NCBI GenBank assembly: GCA_945859605.1
Contig: OX243825.1
Location: 1,785,648-1,849,647 of the forward strand
Reading direction: 5' to 3'
Source of the DNA: Lumbricus rubellus
Taxonomy: Eukaryota > Annelida > Clitellata > Crassiclitellata > Lumbricidae
Length of the DNA stretch: 64,000 bases
Under the pieces are notes generated by a model. It made no database searches. It saw nothing but the letters and a program-made list of their open reading frames with translations, and was not told the origin of the DNA. This document shows positions 38,801 through 48,600 of this stretch, one piece after another; within the stretch, counting starts at the first letter, position 1; each line of letters begins with the position of its first letter. Made by a program: the position numbers and the translations under genes.

Positions 38801-41800
38801 CTTTTAATAGACGGCCATAATAAGATTTTCTATCCATGGGCAGCTTAGGGGCCGTTTGCCAATTGCGATTTAATTTTTGCATAATTCATTTGCCAGAAAA
38901 AATTACAACTGATGTAAATTTATTTTCTAAATGCAGAATGACGGTTAAAGTGGGCCTAAAGGAAGATGATTTTTGATGACAGGCTGATTATTAGTATTCA
39001 TACTAATGCCTACAGTTGTAAACTACAATGAAAAATAACAGATGTGTGCAAGTCAATTCAGTTTTTCAAACACCTCGAACGGATAAAGGTTTCCACAAGG
39101 AAAGCATGCAATGCTAACATAAAATTCATGTCACCCTCCTCCTTTATCCAGGCCTGGGACTGGCACTGCAAGCAATATAAACTGTCTTTCTTGCTGCATA
39201 CTTGGCTACTCTGGAGCGCTTCGAGCTCGGTGCAATTCTACCTTTTCATTTCAACGATGTGCTTCAGTGGGTGCACACACCGCACAGGTCCATAGAACAA
39301 GTTCGACAAACACCATCTGTCATGCCATGAATTATAATGAAGACCTTAAGTCATGAAGACCTGCTTATTCTATTCTATTCTATTCTATTCTATTCTATTC
39401 TATTCTATTCTATTTTTGGATTTATAAAGCGCCTCTCACAGCACAAACTAATCAGAGGCGCTCCCAGTGCGAAGAACTCCTGGAAAAAGAAAAGTCTTGA
39501 GACATCTGGCAGAAAAAGTAAAGCCTCCAGATAAAATTTGAGCACGAATAATAGTAGGAAGGCCATTCCACAGTAAAGGGCAGACAGAGGCAAAGGCGCG
39601 GTGTTGGGCTGTGGCAGTCCGAGATCGTGGAACAAGAAGATCAAGACGATCTAAAGAGCGGAGAGGACGACCAACGGTAGCTGAGAAAGGCTTCCTAATG
39701 AGGCTTATCATGGGTGCCCACATATCTAGGCAAGAGGGGGACACATGCCCTTGAAAAATTGACGACTATGCTTTAAATCCAACTTTTTGGCTTCTAACAA
39801 ATTTCTTTGCAGTGATGCACTAATGATAGGGTAGGGTGGGGCATAACGCCTAGTGTGGGGAAGACGCCCCCGCTGAATATCTTTGCAGTTGGCGACTTTT
39901 GGTGGGATTTGATAACTGCCCATGACAGCAGACGCCATTAAGAATTATAAGAAGTTAAAACGTGACCAATTTCTTGTTTCGGTGGAAGACAGGAAATAAA
40001 AGTTTGTTTTTCGTGTCTATTTTCTAATTCTCGTATGCAGTTCATTCAGCTGTAATTAATTTCATTTTTAAGGGATCGGCATGAGCCTTGTGTCATTATT
40101 TAGCTAAATAAATGCACAACAGAAATATAGCTTAAAGTTATCAATTCAGTTTAATAAAGAACCGACAAAATCAATAATAGCAGACAACCATAGATGGGGC
40201 AAAAGGCCTCATACGCTTTGGGGCAAAACGCCCCGCCCGGGGCGTTTTCCCCCAATACAGATGGAAACGCCAATTGCATCAATAAATTTGGTTAGTTTCA
40301 TATAATTTTTTATGTTACGAAATATATAGGCCTATTCATATCATTGCCCTTGCTTTGGGCAATATTGTGTAGGCTAAAAGAATGTTTCTATGGTATATAA
40401 TGCCCCATGTAAAAGGGCTTCTTGCCCCATGTATGGGGCAAGAAGCACTTTTACACTAGTTGAATGCAGATGTACGCCATTGGGCTTCTTGCCCCATGTA
40501 AAAGGGTTTCTTGCCCCATGTATGGGGCAAGAAGCTCTTTTACACTAGTTGAACAAAAATTAAGTTTTTCTCGAAATGGTCTAACATTAAGTAAAATCAA
40601 CATTTCTACTGAATAGTGCATATAATGCAGCTACTTGTCACCAATTTTTGTTGACTTCAGATTGCGCAACTTTACTGTGGGTCATGTCAAACGTTAAAGG
40701 GGGCGTCCTGCCCCACCCTACCCTACCAATGATACAGGTGGTAAAACCGAGTTGTTTACGTTTAGGAACCTCTATGAAAAATACCTTTGTTCTGAATTTC
40801 CTAATTTTTATTTATTTATTTATTGCTCCAAAAATTAACCGTGACCATACAGTGCTTTGCCATTTAATGCAAAAAAACCCATGCATGTGTCCCGTGCTGT
40901 CTATGCATCTTGAAAATACCTGATGTTTGCGTTTACATATACAGGTATACTATATAATGCTCATGTTTGCAGGTATCTTGGCATTAACGTCTAAAGGCCA
41001 TTTTTAAAACCTCAGAAGTGCTGCACACATACAAGGTATCTTGAGAGACGCAGCTGAAGTTAGGCAGAAAATAGTTTTGAATAGATCTCACACACCAGAC
41101 AGACGATGGTTGATAAGAAATTGGACAAAAAGAATAAAAGAGTGATGCCATAGGCAAACCCTGAGACAGCCATGGGCATGAAAAATTAGCGACTTCAATT
41201 TCTCAGCCTTGGCATACGTGAGCAATTAGCCAGCCCTCTCCCTCACCATCTTATCTTCCCACCAACAGCCCACAGTCAGTGTACTCATCACAGCTGAGTT
41301 GGCTAACGGGGAGTGCTTGCAGAGCAAGAAATCTCAACCCACATGTTCTACCCTAGGGACAACTTGAGGTCCAACCTCTCCTGGTTGACAGTCCAAGCAA
41401 TTACACTTATTAGTTATTTGATCAATCCCAACCAATTGGAAACCTTTGGGTAAATCATAAGTTGAGAACAGAATGAAATAAGCAACTGAGCACAGTGTTC
41501 AGAGTACTAATTCACAGGGAGAGAGCTCCAAAAAGTAGTTCTAACAAGTTCCAAAGTTCTGCACACCAAAATGACCTCATTGAATGGTAATTAGTCTGTA
41601 AATTTTTATCAGCATGACCTCATTGAATAGTAAGTAGTCTGTACACAAAGAAAACCTGAGACCTCATTGAATAACAAATTTATAGCCTTGGGAATAAGAA
41701 CTGATTTTAGGCATTGTGCTTAACCAGAGTTCAAAACTTTCTAAACTGTGATTCAGTGTGATGGCTCCCCCAGTTTGAAATCGATCTAAAACGAAACACC

Positions 41801-43526
41801 AAACAAAAAAATTTAACGACAACACAAGTATGTTACTTACATGCTGGCAGGCATCAGATACTTCTTCCTCTTTCTACAATAAATCACCAAGTTTCATCAG
41901 GGAAGGAAAAAGGTTCTATCGGACATTTGATTTATGACTGTTTATAGCTAATAGTGGTCTTGGTGTGGTCAACATATGAGAAGTTATTAAACAGAAAATA
42001 AACATGTATTTTGTCATCTGCAAATTACCTTAAACTGGCAGACATTGCAAACAAACTTTGGGTGATGTATTGTTTTAGCAGGTTAAATTATTCACCAGTG
42101 CATGGGTTTTAGAGTTGGTGAAATACTGGTTGGATTGACAAAAATCTTGAGTTAAATATAAATATTCTTAAATAGAAGTGATATTGATGAAAATAAAATC
42201 TGCTTAAATAGAAATGGGATCGATGGAAACATGCTTGCTTTAACTGGAGTAGGACTGATGAAAGGTAATTGTTGATCAAGTAGAAGCTGAATTGATTAAA
42301 CAAATTCTTGCCTAAATGGAAATTCAATTATTGATGAAAAGGATTCATGCCAAGGAAGAAGTCAGATAGATGAAAACTAACAATGCCACATTGGGCCAAT
42401 AATTCAGAACAATAAAACGATAGATTACCAAAATTAGTATGTTAGTATATATGGGCTCTTATGTGCTGGGGAGAAAAAAGAGGGAATGAGAACCAGGGTT
42501 TAAAGTGGGTGGGAACGGCGTTCCCACTGCTCTCGAATTTCTCTGTTGCGTTCCCACTGCTCACCATGCATGGAACCCTGGAAACATGGGCGTTACCAAT
42601 AAAACTTCATCAGCGTTCCCATTGTTCACACAGTTGGCTTAACCACTGCTCACCCAAACCACTTTAACCACTGGTCAAGACCACTTCATGGGGTAAAATA
42701 AAGTTACGCCCTTGTGCACATGCACACAAGTCTTCAATATATGCATGCATATAATTAAATAATATCATGACTTTTATATGAAATCCAAATATGTCTTTAA
42801 TCTTTCTGGTCCCTCATGCATGGTGAAATCTCAACCTGTCAGCGTCCTGCTTTCTCAGCTGTAGGTTCCTCTGTCTGGAATATTTTCCCGTTGGAGATAC
42901 ATCTGTCACCCTAGAGGTGACTCATCGATGTTTTACAGGCTCATGAAGACCCATAAATATCACCGCGGTTGGACAGGAAGCGCCTCAGAGTGGGCTTTTT
43001 GAAGGGGTGCTACATAAATTACTGAAATTAACGAATTTCATCGTCGAGTTTGATTCATTATCTGCTTCTCGTTTTTAATTCTAACAAACGCAAGCACAAA
43101 ACAGAGCTGAAGCATTACCGGGACATTATTCTGGAGACAATCCAAGGCGGCCAGATTGTTCAGCGAATTAGGGTTCGTGTTTCGACAATATTTCTTGATG
43201 TCGCCGGCGCAAGCAGGCTCGTCGGACAACCGGGGAGCAGGCGTAGCGCTCTGGTCAGCTATCTGTGGGGGCAATCTTCGTAACTCACGGCCGTTATTCT
43301 GTTGTACAGCATTCGGCAAGTTTCCTTGCCCAACCTGTCCACCGCCGAAACTCTGTTGTGCAGCATTCGGCAAGTTTCCTTGCCCACCCTGTCCACCGCC
43401 GAAACGCTGTTGTGCAGCATTTGGCAAGTTTCCTTGCCCAGCTTGTCCTTGTGCACTAACACTGACGATTAAGATGAAAAGCAGTGAAAACTGAAGGCAG
43501 AATTGAGCGATCATTTTTTCAGCCAT
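16051..43526 (-). CDS. GLG1: Golgi apparatus protein 1 / cysteine-rich FGF receptor (GLG1/ESL-1), complete, 25 exons
   Basis: Exons (minus): 43526-43119, 41873-41841, 38097-38011, 37130-36903, 35099-34851, 34008-33813, 33130-32889, 32328-32207, 31772-31668, 31472-31346, 30737-30600, 29716-29567, 29150-29034, 28409-28321, 27766-27649, 27184-27092, 26294-26223, 26068-26003, 24640-24511, 23649-23492, 22875-22774, 22288-22148, 21708-21588, 19340-19234 and 16218-16051. All phases fit, giving 1188 aa (human about 1179). GLG1 is a type I Golgi glycoprotein that binds FGFs and is known as E-selectin ligand ESL-1 and MG160. The sequence shows a signal peptide (1-26), a Q/G-rich repeat (27-80), about 16 cysteine-rich repeats with the MxCL spacing from residue 106 on, one membrane span (about 1156-1174) and a short basic tail CGRITKRVARQVKDR. 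The donor of exon 10 (GTTCGG) is weak and that border is less certain. Confidence 0.96.
16549..16702. mobile_element. 154-bp near-perfect hairpin (foldback MITE)
   Basis: The left arm from 16549 (TGGGATGATGGAACATAATT) is the inverse of the right arm ending at 16702. Pairing runs almost to the centre, 'gtccgttcgtagcaaacggac' near 16615-16635, leaving a loop of about 5 bases. No target duplication was clear. It lies in the last GLG1 intron, 45 bp from the 3' direct repeat of a LINE. Confidence 0.8.
16747..19093 (-). mobile_element. 5'-truncated LINE with intact 777-codon reverse-transcriptase frame, in GLG1 intron 24
   Basis: The frame 19090-16757 encodes 777 aa: the end of an AP-type endonuclease (TWTTPDGKHRNQIDYVVV, residues about 23-40), a long linker, a reverse transcriptase with the A-box FIDYSKAFDCIDH and the catalytic YADDTTLL, and a C-terminal domain (WRKLSYFGHVMRSNGLEKEL; GRRRCGRPRKKWLDEVQ). 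It belongs to the non-LTR retrotransposons. The direct repeat AAAATGCAGTC stands at both ends (19093-19083 and 16757-16747), so the element is about 2325 bp and lacks a first ORF and the endonuclease N-terminus. No stop or frameshift interrupts the frame, which suggests a young insertion. It is in the sense orientation of GLG1. Confidence 0.93.
19423..19485 (-). repeat. LINE/SINE tail fragment
   Basis: 'tatatagcgccacttcaat...ctcagaggcgctcc' is the inverse of the shared 3'-tail module, here without a body. Similar orphan tails lie at 13755-13805, 22345-22395, 24140-24190, 30118-30165 and 60462-60500. Confidence 0.5.
19505..19580. repeat. 20-bp purine-rich tandem repeat
   Basis: About four units of GGGCAAAGAAGGACAAAGAA, with a purine-only strand. 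It is 165 bp upstream (5' in the gene sense) of GLG1 exon 24. Confidence 0.8.
21236..21450 (+). repeat. SINE family A copy, in GLG1 intron 23
   Basis: Full-length, antisense to the gene, with an intact head 'ggggcgcggtggtgtagtgg' and tail. It begins with clear box A- and box B-like words. Confidence 0.85.
21790..22140. repeat. CA/CATA microsatellite tract, in GLG1 intron 22
   Basis: Imperfect (CA)n and (ACAT)n sequence. Overlapping open frames of Cys/Val/Met or His/Thr come from the repeat and are not genes. Confidence 0.85.
22595..22745. repeat. (AAT)n tracts with a recurring 'gatacctcgggtg' motif
   Basis: ATA/AAT microsatellites lie on both sides of a short 'agatacctcgggtgaaaaaa' word that returns at 23815-23835 and 49105-49130, so it is probably a LINE/SINE tail of another family. 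Confidence 0.45.
23225..23430 (-). repeat. L2/CR1-type LINE 3' end, in GLG1 intron 20
   Basis: On the minus strand it encodes FSIAGPSVWNSLYTFW, the conserved ORF2 C-terminal block, followed by the tail '...ttgaaggggtgctatataaa'. It starts about 60 bp after the exon 20 donor. Confidence 0.7.
24727..24946 (-). repeat. SINE family A copy, in GLG1 intron 18
   Basis: Complete copy in gene sense orientation with a box B-like word and the shared 3' tail. Confidence 0.85.
25435..25795 (+). mobile_element. LINE C-terminal fragment, in GLG1 intron 18
   Basis: Encodes WQRKILGVTWRDKIRNEE, then a continuous stretch with RLRWLGHLHRMKEDRIPKQ and KRRRPRKNWRDTISKDL and an end at WTD-stop (25790). These are the zinc-knuckle-like C-terminal motifs of a reverse-transcriptase LINE, different from the copy at 16758. 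Flanking sequences share 'caaccgacaactctgtagacaacg' (25371) and a close repeat at 25947, so the fragment may lie within a local duplication. Confidence 0.75.
26880..27015 (+). repeat. L2-type LINE tail, in GLG1 intron 16
   Basis: 'cgcactgggagtgcttctt...gaaccgctttacaaatggtcac' followed by (ACAATGCAAT)n, the tail of the LINE family at 8333 and 51620. Confidence 0.6.
27430..27560 (+). repeat. LINE tail fragment, in GLG1 intron 15
   Basis: 'ttgggagtacctctgaatagttatcctgaaggggtgccataac' is a diverged form of the shared tail. Confidence 0.5.
28655..28800 (+). repeat. LINE tail of the 'ggcgcccttgtaacgg' type, in GLG1 intron 13
   Basis: Carries 'actcgtttattttctaaggcc', 'gcgcccttgtaacggtatgg' and 'aaattgtcattgtaatt', matching 38380-38535 and the inverse of 620-832. 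Confidence 0.6.
29170..29350. repeat. CA-rich microsatellite, in GLG1 intron 12
   Basis: Imperfect (AC)n next to exon 13, followed at 29460-29550 by (CAGA)n. Both give meaningless open frames. Confidence 0.8.
29845..30082 (+). repeat. Two LINE tails in tandem, in GLG1 intron 11
   Basis: The first ends '...tgaggggtcatgcaaaatac' and (AATG)n near 29970; the second at 30000-30082 ends '...cttgaaagggcgctatataaattctg' and (ATTG)n. Confidence 0.55.
30340..30560. repeat. About 21-bp tandem repeat in GLG1 intron 11
   Basis: About ten units of GAAAAGAAAAACCGTTTATTT and variants. It ends 40 bp before the exon 11 donor. Confidence 0.85.
30820..30965 (+). repeat. SINE family A 3' fragment, in GLG1 intron 10
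   Basis: Lacks the tRNA-like head. It starts in the middle block, keeps 'ccttgagcaagtccttcactc' and the tail, and ends in (AATA)n. Confidence 0.75.
32775..32877. repeat. 19-20-bp tandem repeat directly after GLG1 exon 7
   Basis: Five units of CTCAGAGGTGGCAGAAACA-type sequence, ending about 12 bp from the exon 7 splice donor (32888). Because of its position it could affect splicing or replication slippage. Confidence 0.85.
33361..33383. repeat. (TA)n microsatellite
   Basis: A clean run of alternating TA of about 22 bp in GLG1 intron 6. Next to it, 33535-33665 is GATG- and CAGA-rich. Confidence 0.9.
34125..34266 (+). repeat. L2-type LINE tail, in GLG1 intron 5
   Basis: 'ggagcgcctctgaacggttcaccctactagaggcgctttataaatg' is split here only by small differences from 51755-51810; it ends in (AATAC)n. 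Confidence 0.7.
34594..34820 (+). repeat. SINE family A copy, in GLG1 intron 5
   Basis: Complete copy antisense to GLG1, ending 31 bp from the exon 5 donor at 34851, with tail (CAAA)n. Confidence 0.85.
35110..35890. repeat. CA/CATA microsatellite with SINE head remnant, in GLG1 intron 4
   Basis: Long imperfect (AC)n, with a clean (AC)n run at about 35790-35831. At 35836-35890 a 'ggggctcggtggcgtagtggt' word resembles a SINE family A head without box B. Confidence 0.8.
36130..36520. repeat. 22-bp ACATACACATGCATA minisatellite, in GLG1 intron 4
   Basis: Units of 'acatacatacacatgcat' type repeated about 17 times. Overlapping ORFs of 100-165 codons in four frames are products of the repeat. Confidence 0.9.
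37270..37870. repeat. 12-bp ATTCTAATTCCC minisatellite, in GLG1 intron 3
   Basis: Nearly 600 bp of (ATTCTAATTCCN)n with a higher-order copy: blocks starting 'cttcctattaccattctaat' return at 37350, 37550 and 37755, about 200 bp apart. Confidence 0.92.
38380..38535 (+). repeat. LINE ORF2 end and tail, in GLG1 intron 2
   Basis: Encodes the SFKSGLKTHLFLKAYPAV motif, the most conserved end of L2/CR1 ORF2, then 'ggcgcacttgtaacggcatgg' and (TTA)n. Confidence 0.75.
39360..39412. repeat. (TTCTA)n microsatellite
   Basis: About ten perfect units of TATTC, joined to a LINE tail at 39415. Confidence 0.9.
39415..39745 (-). repeat. L2-type LINE 3' end, in GLG1 intron 2
   Basis: On the minus strand it encodes RSLDRLDLLVPRSRT and VCPLLWNGLPTIIRAQILSG, then the '...gagcgcctctgattag...gaggcgctttataaatcc' tail and (TAGAA)n. 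Confidence 0.75.
39822..40734. mobile_element. 899-bp inverted-repeat element flanked by AATGATA, in GLG1 intron 2
   Basis: Left end near 39829: GGGTAGGGTGGGGCATAACG. Right end near 40727, inverse: GGTAGGGTAGGGTGGGGCAG. The 7-mer AATGATA borders both sides (39822-39828, 40728-40734). The inside has further inverse words 'ggggcaaaacgcccc' (40222) and two copies of 'gggcttcttgccccatgta' with its inverse (40420-40550). No transposase frame. The superfamily is not clear from the ends. Confidence 0.65.
42100..42429 (+). mobile_element. Dispersed tandem-repeat-bearing element, copy 1 (GLG1 intron 1)
   Basis: Starts 'gcatgggtttt' and ends 'gataattcag...acgatagattacc'-like (42400-42429). Between lie about seven degenerate units of roughly 36 bp with the core 'ggattgatgaaaa...ttcttgc..aaatagaag'. 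The same start, end and core are found at 45334-45689 (inverse) and 59069-59431. Structure (conserved blocks around a tandem core, no inverted repeats) resembles non-autonomous Helitron/Helentron-type elements, but this is inference. Confidence 0.7.
42808..43025 (+). repeat. L2-type LINE 3' end, in GLG1 intron 1
   Basis: Contains a diverged 'gttcctctgtctggaatatt' (the SLWN block) and the tail '...gaaggggtgctacataaattac'. It ends about 95 bp after the exon 1 donor. Confidence 0.55.
43119..43526 (-). other. GLG1: GLG1 exon 1: signal peptide and 18-residue tandem repeat
   Basis: The start ATG is at 43526. Residues 5-25 are strongly hydrophobic and end in VSAQG, a good signal-peptidase site. Then an 18-residue unit, GQGNLPNAAQQRFGGGQG, is repeated almost three times (54-bp DNA period, about 43309-43455), followed by a Pro-rich linker and the first Cys-rich block, ACAGDIKKYC. 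Vertebrate GLG1 also has a Q/P-rich N-terminal region, but the exact repeat appears lineage-specific. Confidence 0.85.
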
Positions 43527-44660
43527 GTTTTCTCTAACAACCGACTTGTAACGCGACGTGGCGGAAGTAACTTTTAAAGGTAACCAACGTCTTACGATTA
43601 ACTTCCTTATCCGCCCTACGCAGTCACTTTCGCCGATTGCAACTTATTCGTTTTATCACGAAATATTTTTCGATATTTCTTTTATTTGCTGTAATTTGTG
43701 CGAGTTACGCTACACCGAGAATTTGTCGCGGATTATTACGCGCGGCGGAGTAATTTCTCTGACTACGCCCAGCGGCTGTGAACCGATTTGCAATTACGTG
43801 CGTAGCATGCAGCGCTAAAGATTTTTTCAATTAGGATGAGCGGCTGATACATTTTATTCTTGGCAAATAACGTTGTACCGCGAAGAGACTGTTCACTCAT
43901 TGGCTGAAATGTCGTTGAGCTGCCGTTGGCGAACGCTGATTGGTCAATGAAAGTGTGTTCGTACGTGGTTGAACCACCTCATTGGGTTTGAGCCCGGTGC
44001 AAAAAGACCGTTAGAGTTTAGAATTTGCTTACTGATCATCCCGTGCTTAATTATGTCCCAGTGGTCAGTTGGAAAATGTAATATTACGTAGCGTGAAAAA
44101 TACGATCTAACCTAACGGCCGTGACAATAATAATTAGGCCCTATGGAGTGTCGGTAAAGTAGCCTAAGCCTGTTCTAAGCACGTTGTGGTTGGGTAACGT
44201 ACTGCTCTACGTAGGCAATCTAATATAATAATAATAACATTTGGAAGCGCTTGTCACAGCAGAAAACAAAAAAGGTCAAGCATTGATAAGATAATTATGA
44301 TGTCGGTTAATTCACACAAGAATTCTGCTAGGGGCCTACGAATTGCAGAGGGAAATAACAAGGGACCACAATAGCAAAAGCTCTAGGCTAGGCCTACTAG
44401 GCTAATGAGGTTCGCGGCCGAGGTACAGAGAGATCAAGGCGGTCAGTAGAACGAAGAGGGCGTGAAGATCTTACAGAAAGGGATTTGCACATCAAGTCAC
44501 AGAGGCACTTAGTATTTCTCAACTGCTTTTTGTACCTGATAGTGATAGACCCTGATTTTAGGCCTGTGGGTCCTGTATAAATATTTTACGAGCTAAGGTG
44601 CTGCCGAGATGATTAAATTGTGGGTGCGAGATCGCATGGTACAGCTATAGCCTGTCAATT
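43527..44660. promoter_or_regulatory. Region upstream of GLG1; promoter expected
   Basis: More CG dinucleotides than the average of the window between about 43540 and 43830 ('cgcggcggagtaatttc', 'gcgacgtggcgg'), fitting a promoter next to the GLG1 start. No TATA box stands out. The 86-codon frame at 43558-43818 (+) has no recognisable domain. Confidence 0.4.
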
Positions 44661-44662
44661 TG

Positions 44663-44870
44663 TATTGTGTACTTGCACTTGTTATAGCGCCCGATAATCT
44701 TGAGCTACTCAGAGGCGCTCTCGACTACATAGCGGATATTGCATCGGAGTTTCATGCCGAAGCGCTGAGCAATTGCGAGCGAAGGACTTGCCCAAGGTCC
44801 GAGGTGGATTCGAACTTGAAATCTCCGGCTGCAAGGCGACGAACATACCCAATACACCACCACATCCCAT
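44663..44870 (-). repeat. SINE family A copy, upstream of GLG1
   Basis: Nearly complete but with a short deletion before box B. It has the shared 3' tail. Confidence 0.8.
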
Positions 44871-45333
44871 GGACGAGAACAATTAGCTAAGGATTAAAAC
44901 CTAACCGTAGACTAAGTGTTCTCTGCTAGTGCAGAAATCTCAAGCAGCCTATCAGTTTGTCTCAACGACGGATATGAACTTACTGAGTTTTGGACCGGCT
45001 TAATTTCTGAAAATGGAAGACGCAAAGACAACGCGCCCGATTGTTGTTCACATCGATATATTATCGTTCACCGATATAATTATAAGCTTTTCGTTTTACA
45101 ATATTCACGATAATTATAAGAGAAACGGCTGGAATACAATTCGCCGTTTCACAATAATATATATTTTAAACACCAAAACACTTGAAGCAAACGAAGTGAC
45201 ATAAAAATAATTGAGTTTTGCACATTTTGGATTCTTGATAGCAAATAAACCAGTTTGGTTAAGTGCGTGCGTTTTGTGAAGCCGAGAAATCACACGATAT
45301 TTGTTTATTAGTATCTGTGTGAAAGTCCACGCA

Positions 45334-45689
45334 GGTAATCTATCGCTTTAGCGTTCTAAATTATTCGCCTAATGTAACATTATTATTTTCACCAACACGA
45401 CTTCTAATTTGTCTTTGGCTAAAAACCTTTTCATCAAGCCAGCTTCCATTTACACAAGAATTAGTTTTATTCAATCCAGCCTCTGTTTCAGCAACTATTT
45501 TTTCATCATTCCAACTTCTATTTCAGTACATTATTTTTATCAACTTAACTTCGATTTTAGAAAGATTCTTTTCATCAATACCATATATTTTTAAGGAAAA
45601 ATTATTTTCATAAATCCAACTTTTATTTATCGAGAATTCCTTCTTCAATCCACCTTGTATTTGACCAAATCCAATGCCAAAACCCACGC
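45334..45689 (-). mobile_element. Dispersed tandem-repeat-bearing element, copy 2 (between GLG1 and EDEM1)
   Basis: Inverse orientation of copies 1 and 3: on the minus strand it starts 'gcgtgggttttggcattgg' and ends 'aacgctaaagcgatagattacc', with about eight units of a 36-bp degenerate repeat between. Confidence 0.7.
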
Positions 45690-48600
45690 AATGTATTTAG
45701 AATGCTAAAAAATAGATTACTGCGGAGCAGATTAGATGAGCAGTGTAACATAACCACACTTGGTAGAGCGTAAGAGTCATAAAGCTACACATATTACAGT
45801 CTCATCATTCACAAACCTACACGTAATTACTATACACAGTTAACCTCACTGGTAAAAGTTTTACTCATAACAATCCTTATCAAAACACACGTGTTAAGTA
45901 AATATCACAGTCGAAGTGATAAGGCCTACTGTACAAGCGATTTGAATACAATTCAAAACTCCACACTTGATGAGCACCATAAGAAAGGCTTTGCACTTCA
46001 CTGAACAATGCGCTGATCAAAACAATAAAACCTTGCACCCCAACACATTTTTTCCATACACCTAGGTTTTATTGTTATGCGACGCAATTCAGAAATGAAT
46101 AAACCCGTAAAATATTATAATGGGACATAAAACTTCTATTGTTTCTGCAGTCTTATTGTACATTAGTATACAAGAAAAAACAGTCTTAGTCCTCAAAGCA
46201 CTGATACAAAAATTACTTTATTTAGTCCATCGTTCTCCGTTTACAATACAATACATTTCTTAAAATGTACAATGTACATTACTGTACAACCATCTGCCAC
46301 ATTTAATGTAGTAGACCTTTCAGAAACTGTACACGGTATTAACATCGTATGAACTGTATGGACATATTACATCCCTTGTAAGCCAGCTCTGAAAGCTCTT
46401 GTCCAAAGTTACAAATGTAAACATTGTGTACAATGAACTCTCCTTGAAATCTGCTCTGCAATCTTGGGGAGTATCTGGTCTGCAATCTGATGGCGTATCA
46501 ATAACACACTGGCATGGAGATCAGCAGATAATCTCAAGTGAAATATCTTCCATTTCAAGTAGGACATTATAATTATTCCAAAACCACGTTAGAAACTCGG
46601 GATCTAAACTCAATAGGCTGTGCATAAATATCCATACACATCTAAATATATATCTCAGACAAATGCAAGGAAACAAGTCAACCAGATAATCCGAAAAGTC
46701 ATTTGTATAGCCGCAAACTTTAAGAACCGGAATGAGTGCAGCATAATGCAGTCATGTGATCTGTTGAGCACCAGTACATTACACAATTCTACACATACAT
46801 TCCCGATTAAGAATAAAATGATCAAACAAAGTGAAACTCCTGTTGAAACGTTACAGTGCCGCGTTCAGTGCTGGTAATATCCAATTTGTGTAATGTACCA
46901 GTCGTCAACAGATTATAAAGCTCCATGCTCTAAACCCAAGTTTCACTGTACATCCTTGTGGGCATTATGTACACAAGTGCAACTACTGTTTGAAAGGCTC
47001 TATCTAAATTAATGGTGCCCTTCTACAAAACATGTACGAAAATGAAATTAACATTCCCGTCGTATAATTCAATATTTACAATTTACATGCTAAACTAATA
47101 CAATCACAGCAACTTTATGTTAATATCCTTTAATGTTATTTCTCCAATTAGTTGAAAGTTCATACCTCTCACATTACAGTTTGATTATTAGAATTAATTT
47201 TAGCATTTAATAGACTTATTCAACCAGTATTAAATTAAACATAGATTTGTTCCAAACTTATGTATCTACATTAAGAGATGCCTAAAATAATACACAAGAG
47301 ATCGAAACATCAAAAGTGCTCTATTGATTGCAACAATTTAACACAGAAACCTTGAATTTTTAAAGTGTTTTCTACGGCAAAATCTTCATTTGAGTCGCTA
47401 CATAATATAGTCCCTGCCATTCATTACTTTACACTACACTACACATAGAAGCTTCAGTTATAGAAGAGCTAAACTAGGTCTAAAGCAGTTTATTCTCAAA
47501 TGTACATACAGTATAGTTTGTTAAGGCAGATTATAGATCTAAAAAATAAAATAACTGCGCATCCGATTCAAAATACAAAAAATTGTAGAACCTTAGAATA
47601 GCAGAATAAACCAAAATTGCTGGAAGTATTCGCATGCTATATAAAAACCTTATAAAGCAAATCAAAGTTACAAATTATTGGATTTCAAAACATTTGATAC
47701 AGTCAGAAACAACAAAAGTATACTGGATAGCTGGGTGGTAGACCACATGCAGTATATATGAACACCGTTACAATAACTCAACAGTTATATCATCACATGC
47801 ACCGTTTTAAGGACGCAGAACTGTAACAAGGCCGTGTCTTAAAATTCATACATATCCATTATAATCCATATCCATAACCACATCATATCAAATTTCTGAT
47901 TGTCAGAGGCATGTTAAAATGTGTAAATCGGGGCTGTATGTTGGGGCATACCTGCACACTAAGCAACAAATCATACCATATAAACACCATTCCATATAAA
48001 GCACACATCAAGAACGCAAACAAGTTCAACCAGATGTACGGAACATATCTTTGACTTTTGCAAGCTATGAACAAAAAATCAATTCCTTCTTGTAAACGCC
48101 ACAGAAATATCCCAAAGACAAAGATTCTACTGAATTAGTTCGTACATTTAACAAACAGGACAATGCTTCCAAGCACAAAGATAATCTGTTAAACATTGAT
48201 GCCAAGAAATCCCTGCATTATTTCAGGGTTTTTCTTAAGGAATTTTTAGAACTGCACAACCCCTTCTTTCCTTTTGCATTCTTCATGGTAAATTACTCCC
48301 AATTGGATAACAATTACATATTTTTACTATTTTTAACTGGACAGAAGTGCTTCTACAACTGCACAAATCAATTCAGGACTGCACATTTTGTGTACAACTG
48401 CACGTTAAAAAAGCCCTGCATTATTTAATATGTACTTCCTCCACTCCCATACACCTACCCAATCTATGCTGGCCACATCTACAACACATTGCAAAATCAT
48501 GATCCGTGGACAGACACTATCGAGATCAAAAAGGCACAAACACCGGAAGACTTGTTATGGACGATCTAATCTGATCTGATCTGATCTAATCTTATCACCT

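Noticed and set aside
43558..43818. 86-codon frame starting 32 bp from GLG1 on the opposite strand
   Set aside because: Could be a divergent gene, but no domain, no homology recognised and no downstream exons.
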